Below the pieces are notes generated by a model. The model worked only from the letters and a program-made list of their open reading frames with translations, was not told the DNA's origin and ran no database searches. From Ponticaulis sp. (lineage in GTDB: Bacteria; Pseudomonadota; Alphaproteobacteria; Caulobacterales; Hyphomonadaceae), in assembly GCA_002701295.1 (NCBI GenBank), contig NZUJ01000087.1, forward strand, positions 20,212-84,211: a stretch of 64,000 nucleotides of DNA, read 5' to 3'. Shown here in pieces: positions 35,182 to 43,981 of the stretch. The position numbers and the translations under genes were made by a program. How positions within the stretch are numbered: the stretch's first letter is position 1; the number at the start of each line of letters is the position of its first letter.

Positions 35182-35859
35182 ATGAAAGAAGGACCTGACC
35201 TTTCCCGGATTGCGGCACTGATTGGCGACCCGGCGCGAGCGAACATGTTGATGGCGCTGATGTCGGGTAAGGCGCTGACGCCGAGTGAACTGTCCGTCGA
35301 AACCGGACTGACGAAACAAACGGTGAGTTCGCATCTGTCTCGGCTTCAGGATGGCGGCCTGATCGCGGCAGAGAAACAGGGACGGCATCGCTATGTGCGG
35401 CTGGCAGGTGAGGATGTTGCTGCGGCGCTGGAAGGGCTGATGGCCTTGTCTGCAGAAAAGACTGTACCGCGCGTGCGGACGGGGCCAAAAGATGCAGCAA
35501 TGCGCAAGGCGCGTGTCTGCTATGATCATCTGGCTGGCGAGATGGGTGTGTGGATGTTCGACCGTCTGGCTGACCATGCTTGGCTGAAATTAGGTGCGGA
35601 CAGCCTGGAGTTGACATCTGAAGGGTGGAAAAACCTTACGGAACGGGCTGTTCCTTTAGGCCAGATTAACCATAAAAAGCGGCCGTTGTGTCGGACCTGT
35701 CTCGACTGGAGCGAGCGGCGATCTCATCTGGCAGGAAGTCTGGGGGCAATCTTGTTGGAACAGATCCTGACGCGAAACTGGGCGCGCCGCGAGGCGAATA
35801 GCCGGGTGATTGCCTTCAGCCCGGAAGGTGAGATGCGCTTCCGGAAATGGCTGGGGTGA
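35182..35859 (+). CDS. ArsR-type winged-helix transcriptional regulator with C-terminal extension
   Basis: 225 residues. The N-terminal 90 residues show the ArsR HTH (LIGDPARANMLMALM, LTPSELSVETGLTKQTVSSHLSRLQDGGLIAAEKQGRHRYVRL). The rest (about 120 residues) is a longer helical domain with a CRTC pair near residue 172-175; it is not the classical metal site CVC/DCD. Divergent from the HutX-like gene across a 150-bp region. Its own start codon ATG at 35182 has a GGAGGG site. Confidence 0.8.
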   Translation: MKEGPDLSRIAALIGDPARANMLMALMSGKALTPSELSVETGLTKQTVSSHLSRLQDGGLIAAEKQGRHRYVRLAGEDVAAALEGLMALSAEKTVPRVRTGPKDAAMRKARVCYDHLAGEMGVWMFDRLADHAWLKLGADSLELTSEGWKNLTERAVPLGQINHKKRPLCRTCLDWSERRSHLAGSLGAILLEQILTRNWARREANSRVIAFSPEGEMRFRKWLG

Positions 35860-35957
35860 GTGAGAACCGGCAGAACGCACCCCAAATCAGTGTTTCAAGG
35901 CCGACAACCATTGGGCAGGGGCGCGCATGATTTCTGTAGAAGGCCACGCTGTTCGAT

Positions 35958-37865
35958 TCAGTCGAGAGCTGCGGCTAAGCCATTGTCCTTCATGTACTGA
36001 CCAATTTGTTTCGCAGTGTGCAGATAAGGGTGAGCATGGTCCGAACTCATCGGTGCACCATCAGACGTGAAGGCCTTGCATACCTCTCCGTCACAATAAA
36101 AACCCATTGTGTCAGCCCAGATAACGTCCTGTGTTTTTGCCCATTCTTCCATCTCGACCGCCAGCTCGATCTGTCTTTTGTCTATGAATTCGTCGGGAAC
36201 GACAGGATTCCGGGGCGTGAGATTTTGACTTCTGATGATCAAAGGCAAATCTTCTGTCCATTCAACGCCGGGGCCCATGACGATGATCTTGGCGTCAGAA
36301 ACGGACTTAAAGTACTCGACAGTCTGCGGCAGAAGGCCAAACTTTTTTGAAGACCAGCCTAAATAGATGACGATTGCGTCCATCTTTGAAAGTTCGTCAG
36401 TCTTTGCGTAAAGCTCATCTGCAAAATCAAGACAGCGTTTACCGCGCGCTTCGCCAGCGAAATCGTAATATTCCTGGTCGGCGCCATACAACATTGCGCA
36501 ACCTGCCATGCCAAAATAATTGAGGTGTGCTCTTGGAAAGACTTCAGCAATTGAGTTGAGACCGTAAATGGCAAAACTATCGCCAATCACAAGAATATTT
36601 GTTTTTCGAGGATGAGGCTTCAGGCACTTGGCCGGGTCATTTGCACATTCTGGCTTGATATCTGCAAACTTTTCAAAACGGGATGCCTTCTCAAAATCGA
36701 TTTCACTAGATGCGCTTGCGAGGAATGCAGGCTTGGCAAAGCCGCCAACAGCCCACGCGTTGGCCGTGACGAAGGTCAAGACAAGTGCGAAACCCGCCGA
36801 GGCAAAACCGAAGGCGGCGCCAGAAAGCGGTGAGTTAGACTCTGTGGCCACAGGCCTGCGAAAGCGTTCTTCGATGAGATAGAAGAGGATGATGCCACTG
36901 ATCAGAGTAGCTGCGATCATAACGAGTTGCTCGATCAGGGTGAAGTCGCGAACGACCTGATAGTGGTAGAGCGCCATGATCGGCCAGTGAACGAGGTATA
37001 GGCTGTACGACCATTTGCCGAGCGCTACACTCACCGGATTGGTAAAGAGCTTTCCGATGAATTTTCCTGGTCCGGCGATGATGATCAGCAAAGCACCAAA
37101 ACACGGGATCGAGGCCATTGCGCCGAGATAGGATGGTTCGCCAGTGAAAATCAGGGTGGGCGCAATAATCGCGGCGGCGCCAATGATGATCAAAAGGTCG
37201 CCCAGCAGTCCGTTTTTCACGAGGTGGGTTCGACCCAGAACCACCAGAATGGCCGCGAAAGTGCCGCCAATGGCAAACTGATAGGCACGGAAAGGCGTAA
37301 GATAGAAAACTGCCGATGGGTATTGCAGCGAATAAAAATGCGACACTGCGAGACCGCCCAGCGTGAGGAGCAGCATGGAGCCGAGCACGAGCTTTTTTCC
37401 GCCTTTGATGAGCACAATCATCAAGGCAGGCCAGACGAGGTAGAATTGTTCTTCGACACCCAGCGACCATGTGTGCAGAAGCGGTTTGAACTCTGACGAC
37501 GTGTCCCAGTATCCGGATTCAAGCCAGAAACCGATATTACTGATCGACAGGATGGCATAGATGGCTGACTTGGCATCGAGGGCAAAGCCGGCAGGATCTT
37601 TGATGATGTAACTGGCGATTGCGGTCACCAGTACAGTGACAAGCATGGCCGGGAAGAGGCGTCGCAATCTGCGAATGTAGAACTTTCCGAGCGAACGGTT
37701 TTCCTCTTTTTCCATAAGGGAATAAGTGATCAGGAAGCCGGAAATGACGAAAAAGACGTCGACTCCGACATAGCCGCCAATAGCCCACTCAAAGCCTGCG
37801 TGAAACAGAATCACGATCGTGACGGCCAATGCCCGCAGGCCTTGTATTTCCAAGCGTAGCTTCAT
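35958..37865 (-). CDS. OafA/YrhL-type acyltransferase with C-terminal SGNH hydrolase domain
   Basis: About 635 residues. N-terminal acyltransferase-3 domain (ten or so helices) with catalytic His in ILFHAGFEW and GYVGVDVFFVISGFLI. The C-terminal SGNH domain (residues ~400-635) has VIGDSFAIYGLNS and late DHAHPYLHT (Asp/His dyad). Such fused enzymes O-acetylate LPS or capsule sugars at the inner membrane. An alternative start is GTG 37877. Base composition is visibly more AT-rich than the neighbours, which may indicate acquisition. Confidence 0.85.
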   Translation of the reverse strand: MKLRLEIQGLRALAVTIVILFHAGFEWAIGGYVGVDVFFVISGFLITYSLMEKEENRSLGKFYIRRLRRLFPAMLVTVLVTAIASYIIKDPAGFALDAKSAIYAILSISNIGFWLESGYWDTSSEFKPLLHTWSLGVEEQFYLVWPALMIVLIKGGKKLVLGSMLLLTLGGLAVSHFYSLQYPSAVFYLTPFRAYQFAIGGTFAAILVVLGRTHLVKNGLLGDLLIIIGAAAIIAPTLIFTGEPSYLGAMASIPCFGALLIIIAGPGKFIGKLFTNPVSVALGKWSYSLYLVHWPIMALYHYQVVRDFTLIEQLVMIAATLISGIILFYLIEERFRRPVATESNSPLSGAAFGFASAGFALVLTFVTANAWAVGGFAKPAFLASASSEIDFEKASRFEKFADIKPECANDPAKCLKPHPRKTNILVIGDSFAIYGLNSIAEVFPRAHLNYFGMAGCAMLYGADQEYYDFAGEARGKRCLDFADELYAKTDELSKMDAIVIYLGWSSKKFGLLPQTVEYFKSVSDAKIIVMGPGVEWTEDLPLIIRSQNLTPRNPVVPDEFIDKRQIELAVEMEEWAKTQDVIWADTMGFYCDGEVCKAFTSDGAPMSSDHAHPYLHTAKQIGQYMKDNGLAAALD

Positions 37866-38128
37866 GAAACTGCCCACCCAACTCTACAGCACAGTCTTGC
37901 GGCATTCAGAATGCCTTACCTGAGTGTGTGCAAAAAGCTTTTTCCTGTAAATTGCAAGCCTTCACATAAGTTAGCCACAAACTGGCATTGGCGATGAAGC
38001 TGCTTGACCAGTTTTTTGGTGAATCGCCCGTTAGTTGTCAGTCACTTCATCCTGCGGTTTAATTCGCCTGATGGGAGTCCTGAGGGGTGAGATTTCCCCA
38101 TTCGGGACCCGCCAACAGGGTGGGATCA
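37866..38128. other. 263-bp intergenic region, nothing recognised
   Basis: Divergent spacer between the acyltransferase and the DUF2235 gene; AT-rich in its centre, GGTGGG ribosome-like site before the latter's start. No gene, no clear operator. Confidence 0.4.
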
Positions 38129-39385
38129 ATGAAACGACTGGTGATTTGCTGTGACGGCACCTGGAATGAGCTCGACTATCGTCAGAGACCGACCACGAAT
38201 GTGGTGAAACTCGCACAATCGGTCAGTTCACATGGCGTGGATGGTCAAGGACGGCCAGTCTCGCAGGTGGTGTTTTATAATGAAGGCGTGGGGACTCTGG
38301 AAGGTGAAAGCCTGCAGGGTGGCGGATTTGCCAATGGCCTCGAGCAGAATATCAAGGATGCCTACGCCTTTTTGGTGTTCAACTACGACCCCGGCGACGA
38401 GATCTATGTCTTCGGCTTTTCGCGCGGCGCCTATACGGCCCGCTCGCTGGTAGGGATGATCCGCAATTGCGGGATCCTGCGGCGGACATGTGCGCCAAGC
38501 GTTGAAGAAGCGTTTGAGATCTACAAGAGCAAATCCATACACCCTGACTCGGTTGAAGCCCGTCAATTCCGTGAGGCGAAAACCTATGAGGGCTGGTGGG
38601 TGAGTGACGAACTTCGACAGGATGACGACACTGTTGAGATGATTGCGGGGCTGGACCCGGCAAAACAATTGACCATCGAGTATGTCGGCGTGTGGGACAC
38701 AGTGGGCCAGCTGGGTATTCCGGGTGTTGTGAATGCGGTCGCCGGCAAGGATGAGGATCATGGCTTTCACGATCTGAAGCTCTCCAGCATGGTGAAGCGT
38801 GCGCGCCATGCCGTAGCGCTCGATGAGAGCAGGGAAGTGTTCCGACCGACGCTCTGGGAGCCCGGAAAGCTCACCCGGTTAAACGGCGCGCAGATGGGCG
38901 GCGATCGCCCCTATCAGCAGCTCTGGTTCGCAGGCGACCACGGTTCGGTTGGTGGCGGCGGTGACCTGACTGGTCTGTCTGATATCACGCTGGAGTGGAT
39001 CGCGGATGGCGCCCGGCAGAATGGCGCGCTTCTGCATTATGATGAGGCCTTCAAAGGCGTGGATTATGAAGTCGAAGTCACAATCCGGCGCAAGAAAGTG
39101 AAAAAACACGTGCGCTTCAATGCCAATGGCATCGCACCGCTGAAGAATATTTCAGACGCCTATAAAGAGGCGCAATCTCCTCTCAACAGATTGTTCGGAT
39201 TTGCGATGAACGCGATTTCACGCGACCGGATATCGGACCTTCCGGCTTTAGAGGATATTCATCCGACGGCGAAGGCCTATGCGGGCTATGAAGGTGATCA
39301 TAAGGACTATCGTAAAGGTCTGGTGAAGCGATTGAAAGCCTATACCCGGTTTCTTCACCGCGACATTGAGGGGCAGTTTCCGTAA
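38129..39385 (+). CDS. DUF2235 alpha/beta hydrolase (phospholipase-like)
   Basis: About 418 residues. Conserved start VICCDGTWNEL, nucleophile motif GFSRGAYTAR with Ser98, WDTVGQLG and catalytic His context WFAGDHGSVGGGG. DUF2235 is related to type VI effector lipases (Tle1), but no T6SS genes (vgrG, hcp, immunity) are present, so a housekeeping hydrolase is more plausible. I use the ATG at 38129, 14 residues into the longer frame. Convergent with the adenosyltransferase gene, 17 bp apart. Confidence 0.85.
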   Translation: MKRLVICCDGTWNELDYRQRPTTNVVKLAQSVSSHGVDGQGRPVSQVVFYNEGVGTLEGESLQGGGFANGLEQNIKDAYAFLVFNYDPGDEIYVFGFSRGAYTARSLVGMIRNCGILRRTCAPSVEEAFEIYKSKSIHPDSVEARQFREAKTYEGWWVSDELRQDDDTVEMIAGLDPAKQLTIEYVGVWDTVGQLGIPGVVNAVAGKDEDHGFHDLKLSSMVKRARHAVALDESREVFRPTLWEPGKLTRLNGAQMGGDRPYQQLWFAGDHGSVGGGGDLTGLSDITLEWIADGARQNGALLHYDEAFKGVDYEVEVTIRRKKVKKHVRFNANGIAPLKNISDAYKEAQSPLNRLFGFAMNAISRDRISDLPALEDIHPTAKAYAGYEGDHKDYRKGLVKRLKAYTRFLHRDIEGQFP

Positions 39386-39402
39386 TGCCTGCTGCGCGCG
39401 AC

Positions 39403-39981
39403 CTAGCGGTTTGCGCCGGGCACCCATTTGACATCTGATTTGCCATTCTCATTTGCGCGGCGCGCGGCAACAAACAGCCAGTCGGACAACCGGTTGATGA
39501 AGGCCAGCGCTTCAGCGGAGATGATTTCCCCCTCGGTATGAAAGGCTTCGGCGACATGGCGCTCTGCGCGGCGCGCTGTTGCACGGGCAATATGGAGGTG
39601 TGCAGAAAGGGCGGATCCACCGGGCAGGACAAAACTGTCGAGTGGGGCGATGTCTTTGTTCATCTCGTCAATTTCGTTTTCGAGACGTGTCACCTGACGA
39701 GAAACAATGCGTAGCGGCTCCCAGCCAAGGTCTTTCCCGCGGTCGGGCGTAGCGAGGTCTGCGCCAAGATCAAAAAGATCATTCTGAATCCGGGTGAGGG
39801 CGGCGTCGAGCCATTCATCTTCACCAGCGTTCAAAACAGCCAGACCGAGCGCCGAGTTCGTTTCATCCACAGCGCCATATGCCGCAACGCGCGGGTGCCA
39901 TTTATCGACAGGCTCGCCAGTGGCCAGACGGGTTTTCCCCTCGTCGCCCGTGCGCGTGTAGATTTTGTCGAGTTTGACCAT
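39403..39981 (-). CDS. cob(I)yrinic acid a,c-diamide adenosyltransferase (PduO type)
   Basis: 192 residues. Transfers adenosyl from ATP to cob(I)alamin, giving coenzyme B12. Signature KIYTRTGDEGKTRLATGE at the N-terminus, then YGAVDETNSALG, and near the C-terminus ARATARRAERH and FINRLSDWLFVAARRAN. B12 coenzyme is needed by methylmalonyl- and ethylmalonyl-CoA mutases, which links this gene to the acyl-CoA dehydrogenase some 4 kb away. Followed on the same strand by small genes. Confidence 0.95.
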   Translation of the reverse strand: MVKLDKIYTRTGDEGKTRLATGEPVDKWHPRVAAYGAVDETNSALGLAVLNAGEDEWLDAALTRIQNDLFDLGADLATPDRGKDLGWEPLRIVSRQVTRLENEIDEMNKDIAPLDSFVLPGGSALSAHLHIARATARRAERHVAEAFHTEGEIISAEALAFINRLSDWLFVAARRANENGKSDVKWVPGANR

Positions 39982-40017
39982 CTTTATTGAGTGCTCCTTG
40001 CTGATGTCTCGCTTTCA

Positions 40018-40130
40018 GCTCGACGCAAGTGCGCCTGTGCGGTGCTTGTGAAGGTGCACTGAACTACGAGCGCAGCGAAGGCGCAAGATGCCCGGAGCCG
40101 AAGGCGGTGGCATGGCATCTGAGCGCTCTG
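40018..40130 (-). repeat. dispersed intergenic hairpin element, copy B
   Basis: Read on the minus strand: AGCGCTC, stem AGATGCC/GGCATCT enclosing CCGCCTTCGG, then GCGCCTTCGCTGCGCTCGT, then a tail with TTCACAA, CAGGCGCA, CTTGCG and GTCGAGC blocks. The first half pairs with copy A and the tail with copy C. The stems of A and B are different yet both complementary. Confidence 0.6.
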
Positions 40131-40139
40131 GTAAAATAA

Positions 40140-40346
40140 TTAAAAACTGATCGCGCCGGAGACGAAGCCAACGGCCACGAGAATGATGATGGCGATGAAC
40201 TGCATCAGGACTCGCATGCGCATCAGCATGTTGGAGCGGGTCGCCTGATCTTTATCAGACCTGACCAGATTGATAATTCCCATGGCTAGAATCGCGACCA
40301 GGACGGCCATGGCGCAATAAAGCGCAATTGTGAGAGCTTGTTCCAA
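40140..40346 (-). CDS. HIG1-type twin-transmembrane protein
   Basis: 68 residues: two transmembrane helices (about 5-27 and 45-65) around a loop RSDKDQATRSNMLMRMRVL. The RSNxLMRMRVLMQ motif is that of the HIG1 (hypoxia-induced) family, which in alphaproteobacteria supports cytochrome c oxidase assembly. It is on the same strand as the adenosyltransferase, which is about 160 bp downstream of it. Start supported only by family fit. Confidence 0.8.
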   Translation of the reverse strand: MEQALTIALYCAMAVLVAILAMGIINLVRSDKDQATRSNMLMRMRVLMQFIAIIILVAVGFVSGAISF

Positions 40347-40478
40347 AGTCTACTCCGTGTGTTTTGCAGACATATGGACCCAAAGTCCCGGCCTGCACAG
40401 GGGCTGAAAGACTATTGTCGCACTTCATAGAGGATGTGCTGGAGTTCTGGCGTGATTTTTTGTTTGATCAAGTCGCGC

Positions 40479-40703
40479 TTAATGGTGCGGATCTGTATTG
40501 ATCTTGCCGCACTTGCCGCATTTGACGATCAAGCCATGGGCGTCATGGTGTGAGACGTTGACGAAGAGCTTGGTTTTGCAGGCGCCACAGCGATAGGTTT
40601 CGTTGCTTTCACCAGTTTTCACCGGCGTACCGGCTGTGTGTTCAAGCACGTCTTGGCCTGCGACGGCAGCTTCGGGAACGATTTTCATATCAAACTGGGG
40701 CAT
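40479..40703 (-). CDS. small zinc-ribbon protein
   Basis: 74 residues with CGAC and CGKC pairs spaced as a zinc ribbon in the C-terminal half (about residues 39-67) and a short N-terminal extension. Function unknown. It lies 3 bp after the upstream gene's stop on the same strand, so probably cotranscribed. Confidence 0.7.
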   Translation of the reverse strand: MPQFDMKIVPEAAVAGQDVLEHTAGTPVKTGESNETYRCGACKTKLFVNVSHHDAHGLIVKCGKCGKINTDPHH

Positions 40704-40706
40704 GCG

Positions 40707-41360
40707 TTATTCCTGTTCCTGGGGAAGTTTGCCTGCATTCCGCGCCGCATCAGTCACCAGGTCAGCAAGTGAGTTCGGGTCGGTGGCTTCGGGGGCAAAT
40801 TCCATCATCTCGTCTTCACCACATTTCCAATCATTTGCGAAGAGGTGAGTGGCAAGTTCTGCGGCATGGGGCACACCGCGTTTTTTGCCGAATTCGACCC
40901 GCGCGACAAGGCAGGCGGTAGGCTCCAGGCCAGGTTTGAGGGCAATTGAGTACAGGTTATAGGTGCCGTCCATTTGCCCTGGCGGCGGCATATCGCGATA
41001 GCCGATGATCGCGCCAAGCACGCGCTCATTGTCATAAACCCAATCCACCGATTCACCGGGGCGGCCATTGGGGCCGAAACTCATGAAGGGCAGGGTGCCG
41101 GAGGAGGGACCATCCAGATAACGAAATTCCACCTCAGTTGAGTTCGCATATTCATGGAGGATGACTGTCCAGTCATCCATGCCCTGGCATTCGCTGATGA
41201 CGTGCAGAGATGCCAATGGCGCGCCGTAGTCTCCACTGACCACTTCGCATCTATCGTCATTCAGAAGCGTGGACTGTGTGTCATGATCCTGAGACACTGC
41301 CGTGGGATTGCAAGCGATGGCGAGCCCTAAAGTTAGAAATGTTGTCGTCAGTTTGCGCAT
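40707..41360 (-). CDS. hypothetical exported protein
   Basis: About 217 residues with an N-terminal signal sequence (TTTFLTLGLAIAC), which may be lipidated at the Cys although the lipobox is imperfect. The mature domain is rich in aromatic and acidic residues with four Cys, and no family recognised. Start at 41360 is preferred since the ORF extension of 15 residues is not signal-like. It forms a likely operon with the zinc-ribbon gene. Confidence 0.55.
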   Translation of the reverse strand: MRKLTTTFLTLGLAIACNPTAVSQDHDTQSTLLNDDRCEVVSGDYGAPLASLHVISECQGMDDWTVILHEYANSTEVEFRYLDGPSSGTLPFMSFGPNGRPGESVDWVYDNERVLGAIIGYRDMPPPGQMDGTYNLYSIALKPGLEPTACLVARVEFGKKRGVPHAAELATHLFANDWKCGEDEMMEFAPEATDPNSLADLVTDAARNAGKLPQEQE

Positions 41361-41430
41361 AGGACCCCCGTTCGTTCTGAGCAGCTTACTGAACAAAATT
41401 GTCAAAGAACAAGGTGGAATGTCAGCCCGG

Positions 41431-41646
41431 TCACTCGCTTACACTTGCCAGAGGCTCGATGGCGTCATCTTCGAGGCCCGGTTCTGGGCTGAAACCATCC
41501 GCACCATCTAGCGGCAGACGGGTTCGCAATTCTGAAATCCGCTCAGGTTTAACGCTCGCCTCAGAGGTTGAGGGTTTGAGATAGTTGACGGCCAATCCAA
41601 TGCCGCCAACGGCGACAATAGCCGCGACGAGAAATACAGGTTTCAT
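41431..41646 (-). CDS. small single-pass membrane protein
   Basis: 71 residues; one hydrophobic helix (FLVAAIVAVGGIGLAVNYL) near the N-terminus followed by an acidic hydrophilic tail. A GAGGGG-like ribosome site lies just upstream. No family recognised. Confidence 0.6.
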   Translation of the reverse strand: MKPVFLVAAIVAVGGIGLAVNYLKPSTSEASVKPERISELRTRLPLDGADGFSPEPGLEDDAIEPLASVSE

Positions 41647-41725
41647 GACCCCTCCAGGTTCTGATCGCTTCAGATTAGCCCTGCCACGTCAATTTACGGG
41701 AAAGCGAGAATGTTCAATTTGAAGC

Positions 41726-42067
41726 TTATTTTATCTTAGGTGTCTTTGGCTTTTTGGGTTTCGGCGCCGGGAGTGCAGCTGTTGTGATGCGGACAAGTTC
41801 AGCCGCCCAGTCGCGATCTTCCAGAAGGTCGCCAGGGACGATCGGGTAGGGCTTTGCGCCGGGATAGGGCTCGCCATAATCGAGATCGGGCGCGAAGGCT
41901 TTTCCGGCCTCGGTTTCCTTGATGAAGAAGGTGTTGTCACAGATCAGGGCGACGAATTTGCCATCGCAATGTACACCATACTCGCCAAACATCTTTCGGA
42001 TCGTGACGTCGCCTGCGCTCTCAATCTGTTCGAGGATATAGTCGGCTGTTTCTTTGGTTGTGGTCAC
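41726..42067 (-). CDS. TfoX N-terminal domain protein
   Basis: 113 residues. Contains the TfoX_N pattern: VTIRKMFGEYGVHCDGKFVALICDNTFFIKET, then YGEPYPGAKPYPIVPGDLLEDRDWAAELV. Related to Sxy/TfoX competence regulators, but lacking their C-terminal domain. A Lys-Pro-rich C-terminal tail (KPKKPKTPKIK) is basic. Divergent from the cytochrome c-rhodanese gene. Confidence 0.8.
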   Translation of the reverse strand: MTTTKETADYILEQIESAGDVTIRKMFGEYGVHCDGKFVALICDNTFFIKETEAGKAFAPDLDYGEPYPGAKPYPIVPGDLLEDRDWAAELVRITTAALPAPKPKKPKTPKIK

Positions 42068-42153
42068 GGGGTGATCTTTCGAAGTGTTGTTCCAGTTGAC
42101 AGCCGGAAGGGTTGGAAGAAAGCTGCGTCCGGACCTGTTTTGGGAGGCTGGGG

Positions 42154-43269
42154 ATGCGGAATTTCACTTACATCATAGCGGGCGGCATATTTCTGACAGT
42201 AGCCGCCTGTGCAGCGTCTCAGACGGGTGCTGTAGACCCCGCGCCGACTTCCGCGCCAGCTGTTGTGGCTGAAGCGCCTGAAGCAGGGTCACCTGCCGAC
42301 CATTACCAGACCTATTGCGCATTGTGCCATGGCGAAAACCGGGAAGGGTATAAAAACGACTCTGCTCCGAGCCTGAAGACGGCAAGCCTTTTCAGCGTGT
42401 CAGACTATCCGGTTGTTCTGTCGACTGCCTATGGTCGTCCGGGAACGCCGATGGGACCTTATCTCGATGATATGGGCGGACCGCTCACCATGAGTGAAAT
42501 CCATGATCTGGTCCTGTGGCTGGCGGCAGCAGCCGGGCAGGAAACGTTTCAGCCTTCTGTCGAGATGCTGAAGCCTATTCCCGGTGATATTGAACTTGGC
42601 GAGGACGTGTATGACCAGAATTGTGCAATGTGCCACGGGCCAAATGGTGAGGGGCACGGTGCAGAAGGGCCGGGCACTGCGCTTGGCAATGCGACCATGC
42701 TGGCTACCCAGCCCGATCTCTTCCTGAAGAATGCGATTGTCGATGGCCGGGAAGGCACGCCCATGCCTGCATTCGCCAATATGCTGAGCGAGGACGAGAT
42801 CGACAATGTGGTTGCGTTTTTGCGGTCTCGAGCCGGTGGCTGGGACGTCGAAGAGATGGCCTATGAAGAGCCGCCGAGCCTTGAGAACATTATTCAGAAC
42901 CCGGATGGCCCGACACCAAGTTTCGAGTTGAGCGAGGGCCGATATATTGATTCCGCACAGCTGAATGCGGCGCTGGAGGCAGAGAGCCGGATCATTCTGA
43001 TTGATACGCGGGTCCCTTATTTCTGGGCGATGGCGCATATCAAGGGTTCGCTGCCAGTCCCTTATTATTCAAGCCGGGATGAGTTCATCGCCGCCGTGCC
43101 GAATGATGGCACCTGGGTGGTGGCATATTGCGAATGCCCGCGCGCGGCGGCGGATTTCACGGTGAACAAGCTGCGCGAGCTCGGCTATCCGAATACGGCA
43201 GTTCTCTATGAAGGCTATGCAGGATGGACCGCGAAGGGCTTCCCGATCTCAGTCGGGAAGGTGGAGTAG
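42154..43269 (+). CDS. diheme cytochrome c fused to a rhodanese domain, lipoprotein
   Basis: About 371 residues. Lipobox AACA with Cys19, then two c-type heme domains with CALCH (Cys55, Cys58, His59; Met100 candidate ligand) and CAMCH (Cys157, Cys160, His161; Met204). A C-terminal rhodanese-like domain (about 260-371) has LIDTRVPYFWAMAHIKGS and a catalytic-loop YCECPRAAA with Cys326, followed by LYEGYAGWTAKGFP. Start 42154 is set by GGAGG 7 nt upstream. An unusual fusion that suggests periplasmic sulfur or thiol electron transfer, unproved. Confidence 0.85.
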   Translation: MRNFTYIIAGGIFLTVAACAASQTGAVDPAPTSAPAVVAEAPEAGSPADHYQTYCALCHGENREGYKNDSAPSLKTASLFSVSDYPVVLSTAYGRPGTPMGPYLDDMGGPLTMSEIHDLVLWLAAAAGQETFQPSVEMLKPIPGDIELGEDVYDQNCAMCHGPNGEGHGAEGPGTALGNATMLATQPDLFLKNAIVDGREGTPMPAFANMLSEDEIDNVVAFLRSRAGGWDVEEMAYEEPPSLENIIQNPDGPTPSFELSEGRYIDSAQLNAALEAESRIILIDTRVPYFWAMAHIKGSLPVPYYSSRDEFIAAVPNDGTWVVAYCECPRAAADFTVNKLRELGYPNTAVLYEGYAGWTAKGFPISVGKVE

Positions 43270-43271
43270 AA

Positions 43272-43952
43272 TTGGGTGAGAGGAGCGGTCATGGTGAAGA
43301 TGCCCTGAGAAGAGCCAGCCTTCGCGTGGTTGTCTTTCTGATTTTCCTGTTCTGGCTGTTGCTGTTGTTGTTGCCGATTGGAAAAGCCGCTTCTTTCGTG
43401 ACCCCTAATATTCAGACCAGAATACCTAACGTCTTAGCGACTGTTCTGGCTCTGCCTTTGGCTGCAGCCTTTTTATTGTTCCCGCAGAAGCGCTGCCGGA
43501 CGACTGAGAAACCAGTTCTTGTTTGGCGTCGGTTTTTGGCATTTTTCATAGATTCGGCAGCAGTATTACCGGTCATTGTAGTCCCCAATCTGCTATTGGA
43601 GCTGTCGATTGAGGCTCTTCACACTGGTGAATTTTTATGGGTCGTTGAGCGCGATTTCGCCCGTCCTACCGACGCGATTGTATTTGTTGCGGCGATGGTC
43701 GCGCTGTTCGGTATGTTTTGCTATTTCTGGCTGATCCCAAGGTCAGGCAACGCAACTATCGGTCAGTTCGTTTTAGGGTACCAAATAAAAGCTGCCGATG
43801 GTGGTCGAGCGAACTTTGCCTATCGTACGCTATCCGCGTTTGCTGCATTTTGTGTTTGGCCAGTTACGCTGTTTTTGGCACGGAAAGATCGTGTAGGCGG
43901 CGAGTACTGGTGGGATCGATGCTCAGGCACTGAGGCGGTGAGGTGCGATTGA
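43272..43952 (+). CDS. RDD family membrane protein
   Basis: About 226 residues with four hydrophobic helices. The signatures VWRRFLAFFIDS (RDD motif) and GNATIGQFVLGYQI are present. Start uncertain: TTG 43272 follows GGAG at 43263 at a suitable distance, immediately after the cytochrome gene, and is in frame; a longer ATG at 43224 would overlap the cytochrome by 46 bp. The gene is visibly AT-richer than the ones around it. Ends 30 bp before a strong structured region. Confidence 0.6.
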   Translation: MGERSGHGEDALRRASLRVVVFLIFLFWLLLLLLPIGKAASFVTPNIQTRIPNVLATVLALPLAAAFLLFPQKRCRTTEKPVLVWRRFLAFFIDSAAVLPVIVVPNLLLELSIEALHTGEFLWVVERDFARPTDAIVFVAAMVALFGMFCYFWLIPRSGNATIGQFVLGYQIKAADGGRANFAYRTLSAFAAFCVWPVTLFLARKDRVGGEYWWDRCSGTEAVRCD

Positions 43953-43981
43953 TCAAAGCGGTGGCTTCCCTTCACCGTAAA

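Noticed and set aside
38129..39385. Type VI secretion effector lipase (Tle1-like)
   Set aside because: No vgrG, hcp, PAAR or immunity-like gene near; the DUF2235 fold alone does not prove secretion.
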